A DNA stretch of 28,519 bases. Source: Collinsella aerofaciens. Its GTDB lineage: Bacteria; Actinomycetota; Coriobacteriia; Coriobacteriales; Coriobacteriaceae. Shown here piece after piece: positions 1-8,188 of the stretch (the first letter of the stretch is position 1; each line of letters begins with the position of its first letter). Both the position numbers and the translations under genes were made by a program. The stretch covers positions 1-28,519 of the forward strand of contig NZ_JAHONA010000030.1 in assembly GCF_019131995.1 (NCBI RefSeq), in the 5' to 3' direction. Below the pieces are notes generated by a model. That model saw nothing but the letters and a program-made list of their open reading frames with translations, did no database searches and was not told where the DNA came from.

Positions 1-71
1 GGGTCAGCCCGTGGGAGGCCAGGGCGCCGCTGACCGGTGGACGGCACCGAGCCGTACGCTTGAATTGAGAA
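1..71. other. Structured unassigned DNA at window edge
   Basis: No complete gene is visible. The stretch can fold: GGTCAGC (2-8) pairs with GCTGACC (29-35), and ACGGC (41-45) pairs with GCCGT (51-55). It runs straight into a strong terminator. It could be the 3' end of a non-coding RNA or of a short reading frame entering from the left (one frame stops at TGA, 64-66). I could not match it to RNase P RNA, tmRNA, SRP RNA or 6S RNA, so it stays unassigned. Confidence 0.3.
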
Positions 72-100
72 GGGGGAGGCCTCGCGGTCTCCCCTTTTTT
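72..100 (+). terminator. Strong Rho-independent terminator
   Basis: The stem GGGGAG-GCC / GGT-CTCCCC has a TCGC tetraloop (82-85) and is followed directly by six T residues (95-100). It would end whatever transcript enters from the left edge on the + strand. The gene at 168-635 is convergent to that transcript. Confidence 0.85.
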
Positions 101-167
101 GCGTTAAGACTTCACAATATAGTTGCATTTCACCCTTAACCCGGTTGGGCTTATGGGTAATGGGCTT

Positions 168-635
168 TTATTTAAAGACAATAAATCGAATCACAAGGGC
201 AACTGCTATAACCACAATGATCAATAGCAGTAATTGGAGTCGATGCTGCTTGCGTCGTTTACTTGACGATACGAAGATCGTTTTCCCTTGTTTTGGCGTC
301 TCGAGATAACGAGCCGAATGCGTTAAGGTTTGCTTAGGTCGAGGACCTCTTTGCTGTTGAGTTTTGGGCGTTTTCGTCGGGACGTCATTGATCGCGCTGT
401 TTTTTGATAACGGTGCATCTTTCAGATATACGGGATCGCTCGATGCTACGCCCATATGCTTACGTCCCGTCTGGGCATCCTCGAGCGTTTGATATCGATT
501 TCTCGTAACATACTCGGGCTCTGCATCATTAATGGGCTCTTGCGAGATGTGGGGGCGATGGAACCGTGGCGGCTGCGCGGAAGTATCTTCCCCCTGCGTC
601 GGCATAAACATATTGTTCTGGTTTTGGTCGTCCAT
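168..635 (-). CDS. Tail-anchored membrane protein of unknown function
   Basis: The 155-residue protein is not one I recognise. Residues 1-115 are polar and proline/glutamine-rich, look disordered, and start with an Asn/Gln-rich stretch. A basic patch (KRRKQHR, about 126-132) precedes one hydrophobic helix at about 133-153 that ends almost at the C-terminus. This predicts a cytoplasmic N-terminal tail held by a C-terminal membrane anchor. AAAGGGC upstream of the ATG at 635 is a reasonable ribosome site. The gene is more AT-rich than its neighbours. It is divergent from the heat-shock gene at 913 and nothing in the context gives a function. An opposing 63-codon frame inside it is a shadow. Confidence 0.7.
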   Translation of the reverse strand: MDDQNQNNMFMPTQGEDTSAQPPRFHRPHISQEPINDAEPEYVTRNRYQTLEDAQTGRKHMGVASSDPVYLKDAPLSKNSAINDVPTKTPKTQQQRGPRPKQTLTHSARYLETPKQGKTIFVSSSKRRKQHRLQLLLLIIVVIAVALVIRFIVFK

Positions 636-912
636 GATGCCCTTTAGCTCGTTACCAACAACGTGTATGCGCTCATTGTAAGCCCCTTGTTATTTGTAGC
701 TGTGGACATACTCGTTATTTAAGCTCTGGTTCAAAGAACCTTAACCTTCCTAAAACCTGAGTCATACGCACTTAGATATGCTTATAGTACTGGACTCAAA
801 AAACTTTATAGTCGATGTATATATGAGCACCGGGTGGGCATATATAAGAGCGTCAAAAGAAGTCCCAGTCACCTGGAAGATGACTCGGCAGTCCTATAAA
901 GGAGTGGTAAAC
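636..912. promoter_or_regulatory. Divergent intergenic region upstream of hsp20
   Basis: This AT-rich gap carries promoters for two divergent genes but no confident -35/-10 pair could be fixed. A palindrome GGTTC-AAA-GAACC lies at 728-740, and TATA-like tracts lie at about 818-823 and 840-847. I looked for the heat-shock operators CIRCE (TTAGCACTC/GAGTGCTAA) and HAIR (CTTGAGT/ACTCAAG) and found no intact copy. Isolated GAGT and ACTC half-motifs near 760-800 are too far apart to count. Confidence 0.4.
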
Positions 913-1344
913 ATGGCAAGCATGGTTCCTTATCGTTCGGTTTTTGGCGTTCGTCCCTCTGCAAGCTCGCTGTTCGATCTGTTTGATGATATGAGTGACC
1001 TAGCGAACGGCTCGATTGCCTCTAAGGCGTTCCCCGTTGACGTTGAGGATAAGGGCGATGGTTATGAGGTCAAGGCTTATCTGACCGGCGTCGCCAAGGA
1101 CGATATCGATGTCGAGCTTAACGAGGGCCGCCTGTCCATTAGCGTGAATGTCGAGGAAGACGAGGAGAACGAGGGTAAGAACTTCCTGCAGAAGGAGTTC
1201 AGCTCGTACAGCGCGACGCGTGGCGTGTATCTTAAGGACGCTTCGAGCGAGGGTCTCTCGGCTAAGTACGCTGACGGCATCCTGACCGTTACGGTTCCCA
1301 AGATCGTCGAGAAGAAGAACGTTACGAAGATCTCCATCGACTAA
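913..1344 (+). CDS. Hsp20/alpha-crystallin small heat-shock protein
   Basis: This is an ATP-independent holdase that binds unfolding proteins in the cytoplasm as oligomers. An upstream in-frame ATG at 778 would add 45 residues that do not look like Hsp20. The ATG at 913 has a GGAG ribosome site (901-904) and gives 143 residues, the usual family length. Residues 1-36 form the variable N-terminal arm (SLFDLFDDM). The alpha-crystallin domain runs from about 38 to 135 and includes the conserved A-D-G-I-L-T-V-T-V-P-K strand. The C-terminus carries an I-S-I version of the I-x-I motif that docks neighbouring subunits. It is a single gene ended by a hairpin shared with the convergent hydrolase gene. 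Confidence 0.93.
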   Translation: MASMVPYRSVFGVRPSASSLFDLFDDMSDLANGSIASKAFPVDVEDKGDGYEVKAYLTGVAKDDIDVELNEGRLSISVNVEEDEENEGKNFLQKEFSSYSATRGVYLKDASSEGLSAKYADGILTVTVPKIVEKKNVTKISID

Positions 1345-1370
1345 CTTCGTTGGTGCTCCGCACTATTAAA

Positions 1371-1417
1371 AGACAGCAAAAGGGCTGGGAAGCGATTCCC
1401 GGCCCCTTTTGCTGTCT
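1371..1417. terminator. Bidirectional terminator, hsp20 / MBL hydrolase
   Basis: The inverted repeat AGACAGCAAAAGGG...CCCTTTTGCTGTCT continues into an inner CTGGGAA/TTCCCGG stem. The A-run on one side and T-run on the other suit termination from both directions. The core AGCAAAAGG/CCTTTTGCT recurs in the terminator at 20858-20903. Confidence 0.8.
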
Positions 1418-1425
1418 AGGACAGT

Positions 1426-2235
1426 CTATTGAATGGTTGCTGGCCGATACTGGCTTGCGGGGCGTATCGAGAGTTTTCGCGATCCTTGGAGAAGGGTGGC
1501 GGAGCTGCCGAGCTCGTCGTCCAGGGTTGCGGCTAGAGCTTTGGCATAGCTTTTGACGGTAAGGCTCGGGCGATTGTTATCTTGGCTGATATGCATGGCA
1601 ATGAGCTGTTCGGTGCGATCGGTAACAAGCTCGCGTGCGGCTTCGGCTGCCTGATCGTTGGAGAGATGCCCTTTTGTAGATAGGATGCGCTCCTGAAGAA
1701 AGCGGGGATATTCTCCCTCGCGCAGCATGGTCACATCGTGGTTGCTTTCGAGCGCGAGGACTCGACAATCTTTGAGGGTGTTCATGGCTTGGCTCGATAG
1801 CTCTCCGGTGTCGGTGGCAAAGCCGATGGAATCATCGAGAGCATTGAATCGATAGCCGACAGGATTGATGACATCGTGTGATGTTGAGTAGGTTTGCACG
1901 TGGATGCCGGCAATGGATAGGGTGTCACCGGGATCGAATTCCTCGACAGGCAGATGTGAAAGATTTTCTTTGTTCGAAAGTGTGCCCCTGCTGGCAAAGA
2001 GGGGGCCGTGCCAGTGCTTGCACCAGACATCGAGACCCTTGATGTGATCGCTATGCTCATGAGTAATGAGAAGAGCCGAGACGTTGTCTGCCGAGAGCCC
2101 CAGTTCTGCCATGCGCTTTAATGTCTCGCGGCGAGAAAGACCGTCGTCAATCATGATGAGCCTCCGGGGGCCTTCGATGAGCGCGCAGTTGCCTTTTGAG
2201 CCGCTGCCAAGGATATGAAGGTGCAGACGAGACAT
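1426..2235 (-). CDS. YycJ/WalJ-like metallo-beta-lactamase-fold hydrolase
   Basis: The 269-residue protein starts at the ATG ending at 2235. This choice puts the family-typical opening M-S-R-L-H-L-H-I-L-G-S-G-S-K-G-N-C at the N-terminus. An in-frame ATG at 2316 would overlap tilS and add unrelated residues. The metal-binding H-E-H-S-D-H lies at residues 59-64, and later His/Asp residues (TSHD, ATDTGE, ESNHD) fit a two-metal site. Relatives include YycJ, encoded beside the WalRK genes in Firmicutes and implicated in DNA repair or cell-wall coordination. No walRK is present here, so the role is inferred from the family only. The gene is divergent from tilS with 48 bp between starts. Confidence 0.85.
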   Translation of the reverse strand: MSRLHLHILGSGSKGNCALIEGPRRLIMIDDGLSRRETLKRMAELGLSADNVSALLITHEHSDHIKGLDVWCKHWHGPLFASRGTLSNKENLSHLPVEEFDPGDTLSIAGIHVQTYSTSHDVINPVGYRFNALDDSIGFATDTGELSSQAMNTLKDCRVLALESNHDVTMLREGEYPRFLQERILSTKGHLSNDQAAEAARELVTDRTEQLIAMHISQDNNRPSLTVKSYAKALAATLDDELGSSATLLQGSRKLSIRPASQYRPATIQ

Positions 2236-2283
2236 AAGATTCCAAAGGATACAATGGGTGCGAACGAATAGAGGAGGAAGCAA

Positions 2284-3825
2284 ATGCCAACGGTATCTCA
2301 GCATTATGGACACCATGCTGCATCGCGGGCTGATGATAAAGCCCTGGCAACGCGGCAGACGGCTGCCCCCGTGGTGCTCATGGTATCAGGTGGTGCGGAC
2401 TCGACGGCTTTGCTCCTTATGGCGTGCACATCAAAGCTGGATATTCTGGATGGGCGTGGTGTAGCCCCCATCGCGCGCGAGCGGCTGCACGTGCTGCATG
2501 TGAACCATCATCTGCGCGGCGAGGCATCCGATGGCGACGAGGCCTTCGTGCGTGAGCTCTGCGCACAATATGGCTTGCCGCTGTGTGTTGAGCATGCCTA
2601 TTTTGATAATGAATCGGGCAATATCGAGGCGGCTGCCCGCGAGGTGCGCTATGCCGCGGCGCGGAGGTATGTTCGCGAGCTCTGCGCCCAGACGGGGGCA
2701 CCGCGAACGGCGGCTCGTATCTGCACCGCGCACACGTCTTCTGATCGTGCGGAAACGTTTTTGATGAACGCGATTAAGGGGTCGGGGCCCGCTGGTCTAT
2801 CGAGCATTCCTCGCCGGAGGAATATCGTGGTGCGTCCCTTGCTCGACCTGACTCATGATGAGCTCGTGGGCTATCTGCAGGTGCATGGTCAGCCGTGGCG
2901 AGAGGACGAGAGCAACGAGGACGTGTCGTACTTGCGCAACTACGTGCGCCATCGGGTGATGCCGGTGGTGGCGCAGCGCAACGCGAGCGTCTGTAAGACG
3001 ATTGGCGCTGCTTGTGAAATTCTGGGCGACGAAGACGCCTTTCTTTCCCAGCTTTCCGCACAGGCGTTTCGAAGCTGCCTGCGCAAGGAGGCGGCGGGTG
3101 CACTGGTCCTTGACGCTCGCCGACTGGCCGCGGCCGAGGTGGTGATTGCTCGGCGCATGGTACGACTGGCAATTAAGCGTATCGACCCCGACGCTCGCCC
3201 GGAGATGCGGCATGTGGAGCGCGTGCTCGCCTGTGTCGCCGAAGGCTCGGGTTCGGTCACGCTGCCGGCGGGAATCGATGCGCGCGTGGAGTTTGGCATG
3301 CTGTCATTCAAGGCCCCGGCGGCGCGCGAGGGGTTAGTTGCCGATTGGGTCGCCATTCCCGGTCGATTGCCGCTGGGGGCGGGCCGCATCCTGGTGGCAG
3401 AGCCAATGGCCGTTGAGCCGGGGTGTGATATTGTGCGCCGTGTCCGCGAACTCGCGGGTGCCGGAGGGGTGGCCGCTATGGTGGATGCCGCGACGCTGGG
3501 CTTTGCCGATCGCGATAGCGAACGGATGCTCGCCGGCTCGCGCGGGGAGATTCCCGCCGAGGCGCGTTTGGCGCGTCTGTGGGTAGACGGTCCCGTGCCG
3601 GGGGATGTGATGTGTCCGTTGGGCATGAGTGGGCGAAGTAAGAAGGTGTCCGACCTGCTCAACGAGGCTCGTATTCCCGTCTCTGAGCGCGCAGGCGTTC
3701 CTGTGGTGAGAACGGCTCCGGGAGGTGCCGTGGTATGGGTCGCAGGCGTTCGCACGGACGAGCGTTTTAAATGCACGGCCGCAACGCGCGTGGCGTATCT
3801 GCTTCGTGTGGTCGATGCGGAATAG
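2284..3825 (+). CDS. tRNA(Ile)-lysidine synthetase TilS
   Basis: TilS attaches lysine to C34 of the CAU-anticodon tRNA-Ile, changing its identity from Met to Ile; the reaction uses ATP and the gene is normally essential. The N-type PP-loop S-G-G-A-D-S is at residues 35-40, followed by typical blocks such as LHVNHHLRG and CTAHTSSDRAETFLMN and a LRNYVRHRVMP segment. The C-terminal substrate-binding region ends in a KVSDLLNEARIP block. The length of 513 is on the long side for the family. A GGAGG site at 2270-2280 supports the start at 2284. It heads the tilS-hpt-ftsH block that is widespread in Gram-positive bacteria, though a separate promoter seems to sit before hpt. Confidence 0.95.
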   Translation: MPTVSQHYGHHAASRADDKALATRQTAAPVVLMVSGGADSTALLLMACTSKLDILDGRGVAPIARERLHVLHVNHHLRGEASDGDEAFVRELCAQYGLPLCVEHAYFDNESGNIEAAAREVRYAAARRYVRELCAQTGAPRTAARICTAHTSSDRAETFLMNAIKGSGPAGLSSIPRRRNIVVRPLLDLTHDELVGYLQVHGQPWREDESNEDVSYLRNYVRHRVMPVVAQRNASVCKTIGAACEILGDEDAFLSQLSAQAFRSCLRKEAAGALVLDARRLAAAEVVIARRMVRLAIKRIDPDARPEMRHVERVLACVAEGSGSVTLPAGIDARVEFGMLSFKAPAAREGLVADWVAIPGRLPLGAGRILVAEPMAVEPGCDIVRRVRELAGAGGVAAMVDAATLGFADRDSERMLAGSRGEIPAEARLARLWVDGPVPGDVMCPLGMSGRSKKVSDLLNEARIPVSERAGVPVVRTAPGGAVVWVAGVRTDERFKCTAATRVAYLLRVVDAE

Positions 3826-3886
3826 CATCCCACGCCAGCTATTCTGTGCGACGTTGACGGTATTCCCGCGCTGATGGCGTACGGGC

Positions 3887-3916
3887 TGGAAAATATACCC
3901 CGTGCGCTGCTAGAAT
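3887..3916 (+). promoter_or_regulatory. Candidate promoter for hpt-ftsH
   Basis: TGGAAA (3887-3892) and TAGAAT (3911-3916) are 18 bp apart, 57 bp before the hpt start. The -10 box matches the sigma-70-type consensus at 5 of 6 positions; the -35 box is weaker. It lies in the 147-bp gap after tilS, so hpt and ftsH may be transcribed independently of tilS as well as with it. Confidence 0.45.
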
Positions 3917-3972
3917 GTGAAGTTCGCGTCCATACGGCGGTGTGTGGGCGATAAGCACAAGAAAGGGTTGTC

Positions 3973-4521
3973 ATGGCTTCTCAACATCCGGATATCGAGA
4001 AGGTTCTGTTTACGCAGGAGGATATCGACGGTATCGTCTCTCGCCTAGGCGAGCAGATTACTCGCGACTACGCGGGTAAGGATCTGGTGCTGATTGCGGT
4101 CCTGCGCGGCGCCGTGGTCTTTATGGGCGACCTGATGCGCAAGATCGAGCTGCCGACCAACATCGATTTCATGGCTGTTTCGAGCTATGGTGACGGCGTG
4201 AAGTCCTCGGGTATCGTGCGTATCATTAAGGACCTGGATATCGACATCCGCGGTCGCGACGTGCTGATCGTCGAGGACATTCTGGACTCGGGCCTGACGC
4301 TCAAGTATCTGATGAAGAACCTCGAGAGCCGCAAGCCCGCTTCTCTGGAGGTCGCCGCCTTCCTGTGGAAGGACGTTGAGGACCGTACCTCGGCCATCAC
4401 GCCCAAGTATGTTGGAACCCATTGCCCCGATGCCTTTGTGGTGGGCTACGGCCTCGACTATGCCGAGCGCTATCGTAACCTTCCGTATCTGGGCATTTTG
4501 AAACCGGAGGTTTATTCGTAA
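3973..4521 (+). CDS. Hypoxanthine phosphoribosyltransferase
   Basis: This enzyme converts hypoxanthine (and usually guanine) plus PRPP to IMP (GMP) in purine salvage. At 182 residues it has standard length. The PRPP-binding loop V-E-D-I-L-D-S-G-L-T-L is at residues 100-110, close to the family consensus VEDIIDTGLTL. An early VLRGAVVFMGDL block and the SSYGDG flexible-loop region are also in place. GAAAGGG precedes the ATG. The stop is one base short of the ftsH start, so translation of the two is probably coupled. In other Gram-positive bacteria Hpt also works with neighbouring TilS in ftsH control; that is not shown here. Confidence 0.95.
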   Translation: MASQHPDIEKVLFTQEDIDGIVSRLGEQITRDYAGKDLVLIAVLRGAVVFMGDLMRKIELPTNIDFMAVSSYGDGVKSSGIVRIIKDLDIDIRGRDVLIVEDILDSGLTLKYLMKNLESRKPASLEVAAFLWKDVEDRTSAITPKYVGTHCPDAFVVGYGLDYAERYRNLPYLGILKPEVYS

Positions 4522-4522
4522 G

Positions 4523-6649
4523 ATGCCCGACGACCGTAACGATAACAATTCCCAGACTCCCCGGGAGCCTAAGATCCCGGGGGTGCCCGGAGGCAAGAAG
4601 CCCACGCGTACGGGCTGGCTGTATTTTATTTTGGCTTGCGCGCTCCTGGGCTACGCCTTCTTTAACATGGGCTCCGGCTTTGCCAATTCCAGCAATACCG
4701 TTAAGCTCGCGACGAGCGAGATGGTGAGTGCCATCAAGCAGGATCGCGTCGAAGATCTGACCTATACGGTTCAAGACGGAAGCGTGACGGGTCATTACTG
4801 GAAGACGAAGAAGGACAAGGGCGATACGAGCGAGCTCAAGAGCTTCTCCTCGACCTATGTCGGCTCCGATTCGCTTGCCGAGCTTATGGCGGAGCACCCC
4901 GATACCAAGTACATCGTCAACACCAACGATCCCGATTTTTGGGGCGACTTGGCGATGAGCGTGCTTCCGACAATCGCCCTGATCGCTATCATGTTCTACT
5001 TTATGCGCCAGATGATGGGCGCCAACAACAGGAACATGCAGTTTGGCAAGACCAACGCCAAGACCAACGAGGCCACGCGCCCCAAGGTCAAGTTTGAAGA
5101 CGTTGCCGGCGTGGACGAGGCAGTCGAGGAGCTCGAGGAGATCCGTGACTTTTTGAGCGATCCGGACCGTTATCGCAAGCTGGGCGCCAAGATCCCGCGT
5201 GGCGTGTTGCTGGTGGGCCCTCCGGGCACCGGTAAAACGCTGCTGGCCAAGGCTGTAGCCGGCGAGGCGGGCGTGCCGTTCTTTAGCATCTCGGGTTCCG
5301 ACTTTGTCGAGATGTTCGTGGGTGTCGGCGCCAGCCGTGTACGTGACCTCTTTAAGGAGGCCAAGTCCCAGGCTCCGTCGATCATCTTCATCGATGAGAT
5401 CGATGCCGTGGGACGTCAGCGCGGAGCCGGCCTGGGCGGCGGCCACGACGAGCGCGAGCAGACGCTCAACCAGCTGCTGGTCGAGATGGAAGGTTTTGAG
5501 GAGAGCGAGTCGGTCATTCTGATCGCTGCGACCAACCGTCCTGACATCCTGGATCCGGCATTGCTGCGTCCCGGTCGTTTTGACCGTCAGGTCACGGTCG
5601 ACCGTCCGGATGTGAAGGGCCGCGAGCAGATCTTGCGCGTGCATGCCGAGAACAAGCCGATGGACGAGGACGTGAAGTTTGAGAAGCTCGCCCAGATGAC
5701 CGTTGGCTTTACCGGCGCCGATCTGGCAAACCTGCTCAACGAGTCTGCGCTGCTGGCTGCCCGCCGCCATCGTTCCGTGATCTCGATGGATGAGGTCGAG
5801 GAATCGATGGAGCGCGTGATTGCCGGACCGCAACGCAAGGGTCGCGTGATGACCGAAGCCGAGCGCACCACGATTGCCTACCATGAGAGCGGCCATGCCC
5901 TGGTGGGTCATATCTTGGAGCACTCCGATCCGGTTCATAAGATTTCGATTGTCAGCCGCGGCCAGGCTCTGGGCTACACACTGCAGCTTCCGCAGGAGGA
6001 TCACTTCCTCAAGACCAAGAACGAGATGCTCGACGAGCTCGCCGTGTTCTTGGGCGGTCGCGTTGCCGAGGAACTCATGTGCGACGACATCACGTCGGGC
6101 GCGAGCAACGATCTGGAGCGCGCGACCAAGATGGCGCGCGAGATGGTCACGCGTCTGGGCATGAGCGAGGAACTGGGCACGCAAGTGTTTGGCGAGGCGC
6201 AGCATCAGGTATTCCTGGGCCGCGATTACGCCGATCACCAGGATTACTCCGAGGAGACGGCGCGTCGCATCGACATCGAGGTCCAGCGCATTATGCGTGA
6301 GGCCCATCGCCGTGCGGTCGAGATTTTGGATGCCCGTCGCGATCAGCTCGATCTGATGGCCAAGGTGCTGCTTGAGCGCGAGACCGTCGAAGGCGACGCC
6401 GTGAACGCCCTGCTCGACAACGAGTGGGATGCCTACCTTGAGCGCGAGGGCGATATCCTGGCGGCCAAGGAGGAGCGCAATGCCAAGGCGGCTGGCATGC
6501 CGACCAAGAAGCGCGCGCCTCGTATGAGCGAGGAGGAGCTGGCGGCCGATGCCGCAGCCTTTGCGCAGGCGGCTATGCAGGAGGATGCCGAAGCCGCATC
6601 CGATGATGCCGGCGATGATGCCGGTGCCGACACCGACGCCGACAAATAG
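4523..6649 (+). CDS. ATP-dependent zinc metalloprotease FtsH
   Basis: FtsH is a hexameric membrane-anchored AAA protease that unfolds and degrades misfolded membrane proteins and short-lived regulators. The order is: a short basic N-tail, TM1 at about 31-50, an extracytoplasmic domain, TM2 at about 143-163, the AAA domain with Walker A GPPGTGKT (232-239), Walker [12 protein letters not shown] and the second region of homology (RPGRFDRQ), then the zinc protease domain with H-E-S-G-H at 454-458. All key residues are intact. The last ~45 residues form an Ala/Asp/Glu-rich acidic tail (repeated D-D-A-G). The ribosome site GGAGG lies inside the end of hpt, giving translational coupling. The 708-residue length is normal. 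Confidence 0.97.
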   Translation: MPDDRNDNNSQTPREPKIPGVPGGKKPTRTGWLYFILACALLGYAFFNMGSGFANSSNTVKLATSEMVSAIKQDRVEDLTYTVQDGSVTGHYWKTKKDKGDTSELKSFSSTYVGSDSLAELMAEHPDTKYIVNTNDPDFWGDLAMSVLPTIALIAIMFYFMRQMMGANNRNMQFGKTNAKTNEATRPKVKFEDVAGVDEAVEELEEIRDFLSDPDRYRKLGAKIPRGVLLVGPPGTGKTLLAKAVAGEAGVPFFSISGSDFVEMFVGVGASRVRDLFKEAKSQAPSIIFIDEIDAVGRQRGAGLGGGHDEREQTLNQLLVEMEGFEESESVILIAATNRPDILDPALLRPGRFDRQVTVDRPDVKGREQILRVHAENKPMDEDVKFEKLAQMTVGFTGADLANLLNESALLAARRHRSVISMDEVEESMERVIAGPQRKGRVMTEAERTTIAYHESGHALVGHILEHSDPVHKISIVSRGQALGYTLQLPQEDHFLKTKNEMLDELAVFLGGRVAEELMCDDITSGASNDLERATKMAREMVTRLGMSEELGTQVFGEAQHQVFLGRDYADHQDYSEETARRIDIEVQRIMREAHRRAVEILDARRDQLDLMAKVLLERETVEGDAVNALLDNEWDAYLEREGDILAAKEERNAKAAGMPTKKRAPRMSEEELAADAAAFAQAAMQEDAEAASDDAGDDAGADTDADK

Positions 6650-6660
6650 TCTTTGTGGTG

Positions 6661-6695
6661 AAAGCCTCCGCGGGGAAACCTACGGAGGCTTTTTC
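6661..6695 (+). terminator. Terminator after ftsH
   Basis: AAAGCCTCCG pairs with CGGAGGCTTT, and a run of T residues follows. It lies 11 bp after the ftsH stop. Confidence 0.85.
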
Positions 6696-6718
6696 TTTTG
6701 AGCGATATTGGGCCATCT

Positions 6719-6778
6719 GTTGATTGGGGACAGACTTAAATGAGCGTTTTCACGCATTTAAGTCTGTCCCCAATCAAC
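6719..6778. repeat. 24-bp perfect inverted repeat, GGGGACAGACTTAAATG type
   Basis: The arms at 6719-6742 and 6755-6778 are perfect inverted copies, each with the core TTGGGGACAGACTTAAATG, around a 12-bp centre that can itself pair (GCGT-TTTC-ACGC). The TGTCCCC end is shared with the other dispersed hairpins in this window. It resembles REP-type extragenic palindromes that are mobilised in trans by Y1 (REP-associated) transposases. No transposase is in the window. Confidence 0.8.
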
Positions 6779-6808
6779 ATTGCTGCGGCACTTTGCCCGA
6801 CTAAAGCG

Positions 6809-6814
6809 TACAAT
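6809..6814 (+). promoter_or_regulatory. Candidate -10 box of aminotransferase gene
   Basis: TACAAT lies 25 bp before the ATG at 6839. No convincing -35 box is found at 16-18 bp upstream. The same TACAAT hexamer precedes several other genes in the window. Confidence 0.35.
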
Positions 6815-6838
6815 ACCGCCTATGCGAAAGGGGAACAG

Positions 6839-8029
6839 ATGATCAACGAAACCATGTATGCTCGCGGTGCGGAAAGCTCCATCATCCGCGAGATTTTTAG
6901 CTATGGCCTTGAGCGTAAGGCGCAAATCGGCGCGGAAAACGTGTTCGATTTCTCGCTGGGCAACCCGAGCGTTCCGGCACCCGCTGCCGTCGCGGAGTCC
7001 ATCAAAAAGGCGCTTGAACTGCCCAGTGACCAGCTGCACGGCTACACTCCCGCACCGGGCCTACCGCAGTGCCGTACCGCCGTTGCTGAGTCGCTCAACC
7101 GTCGCTTCGGTACGAGCTATGAGGGCAAGGACGTCTTTATGACGGTGGGCGCCGCGGCTTCGCTCACCTGTACGCTCAATGCCGTTACGAATCCGGGCGA
7201 CGAGGTTATTGTTATCGCCCCGTACTTTCCGGAGTATCGCGTTTGGATTGAGAAGGCTGGTTGTACGTGTGTCGAGGCGCTTGCCAACGAGGACACATTC
7301 CAGCTGAGCGTGGACAACGTGCTCAAGGCGATCAGCGATAAGACGGCGGCCGTCATTATCGACTCGCCCAACAACCCGACCGGTGCCGTGTATACGCGCG
7401 ATACGCTGACGCGACTGGCCAATATCTTGCGCGAGGTCAACGCCAAGCGCGATCCCGAGAACCCGATCATGCTTATCTCGGATGAGCCGTATCGCGAGAT
7501 TGTCTATGGCGCCGAGGTGCCTTGGGTGCCTTCTATCTACGAGCACACCATCGTGTGCTACTCGTATTCCAAGTCGCTTTCGCTGCCGGGCGAGCGCGTG
7601 GGGTGGATCCTGGTTCCCAATACGAATCCTCAGGCAGCGCGTCTGATGCCGGCTGTTGCGGGTGCTGCCCGTACGCTGGGCTTCGTGTGCGAACCGGCGC
7701 TCTTCCAGCGCGTGATTATCGATTGCATCGATGAGCCGAGTGACGTTGAGGCCTATGCACGCAACCGCACGGCGCTTACCGGTGCATTGGCGGAGTACGG
7801 CTACACGTATGTTGAGCCGGATGGCGCGTTCTACCTATGGGTGAAAGCGCTGGAGCCCGATGCGAACGCCTTCTGCGAGCGCGCGAAGAAGTACGAACTG
7901 CTCGCGGTGCCTTCGGATAGCTTTGGCATGCCGGGCTGGTTCCGCCTTGGCTACTGTGTGAGCTACGAGACTATCGTCAACTCACTGCCCGCCTGGAAGC
8001 AGCTGGCTGACGAGTATCGTCAAAAGTAA
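6839..8029 (+). CDS. PLP-dependent class I/II aminotransferase
   Basis: This is a fold-type I aminotransferase of the aspartate/aromatic aminotransferase superfamily; the substrate cannot be read from the sequence. The start at 6839 has AAAGGGG upstream and gives 396 residues, whereas an earlier in-frame ATG at 6740 would begin inside the inverted repeat. The cofactor contacts are visible: the NNPTG block, D215-E-P-Y218 (the PLP-ring Asp and the Tyr), and the Schiff-base lysine K245 in S-Y-S-K-S-L-S-L-P-G-E-R-V-G. A C-terminal Arg for substrate carboxylate is plausible (GWFRLGYC). It stands alone between terminators, so the context gives no pathway. Confidence 0.9.
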   Translation: MINETMYARGAESSIIREIFSYGLERKAQIGAENVFDFSLGNPSVPAPAAVAESIKKALELPSDQLHGYTPAPGLPQCRTAVAESLNRRFGTSYEGKDVFMTVGAAASLTCTLNAVTNPGDEVIVIAPYFPEYRVWIEKAGCTCVEALANEDTFQLSVDNVLKAISDKTAAVIIDSPNNPTGAVYTRDTLTRLANILREVNAKRDPENPIMLISDEPYREIVYGAEVPWVPSIYEHTIVCYSYSKSLSLPGERVGWILVPNTNPQAARLMPAVAGAARTLGFVCEPALFQRVIIDCIDEPSDVEAYARNRTALTGALAEYGYTYVEPDGAFYLWVKALEPDANAFCERAKKYELLAVPSDSFGMPGWFRLGYCVSYETIVNSLPAWKQLADEYRQK

Positions 8030-8057
8030 AGCGCTCTGCTTACAATGTTTTACGTGA

Positions 8058-8088
8058 AACGGGGTTTGGTTTTAAACCGGACCCCGTT
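8058..8088 (+). terminator. Hairpin after aminotransferase gene
   Basis: AACGGGG pairs with CCCCGTT, with an inner GGTTT/AAACC stem. It lies 29 bp after the stop codon. The following T-run is weak, so termination efficiency is uncertain. Confidence 0.6.
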
Positions 8089-8145
8089 GTCATGGACGTT
8101 GTGTCGTTGGGATGGAGCGGTTTTACGACTATCGAAGGCTATGCG

Positions 8146-8151
8146 TACAAT
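8146..8151 (+). promoter_or_regulatory. Candidate -10 box of PHP gene
   Basis: TACAAT in the context GCGTACAATGAA lies 37 bp before the start. The hexamer 17 bp upstream (TTACGA) is a poor -35. Confidence 0.4.
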
Positions 8152-8188
8152 GAATATAAGCGACGGCCGTGCCAGATAAGGAGACCTG

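Noticed and set aside
700..900. CIRCE or HAIR heat-shock operator before hsp20
   Set aside because: Only scattered GAGT/ACTC half-motifs were found, with wrong spacing.
4397..6307. 636-codon open frame on the - strand opposite ftsH
   Set aside because: It lies wholly opposite a perfectly conserved ftsH, has no homology I recognise and no ribosome site; it is a product of high-GC codon use.
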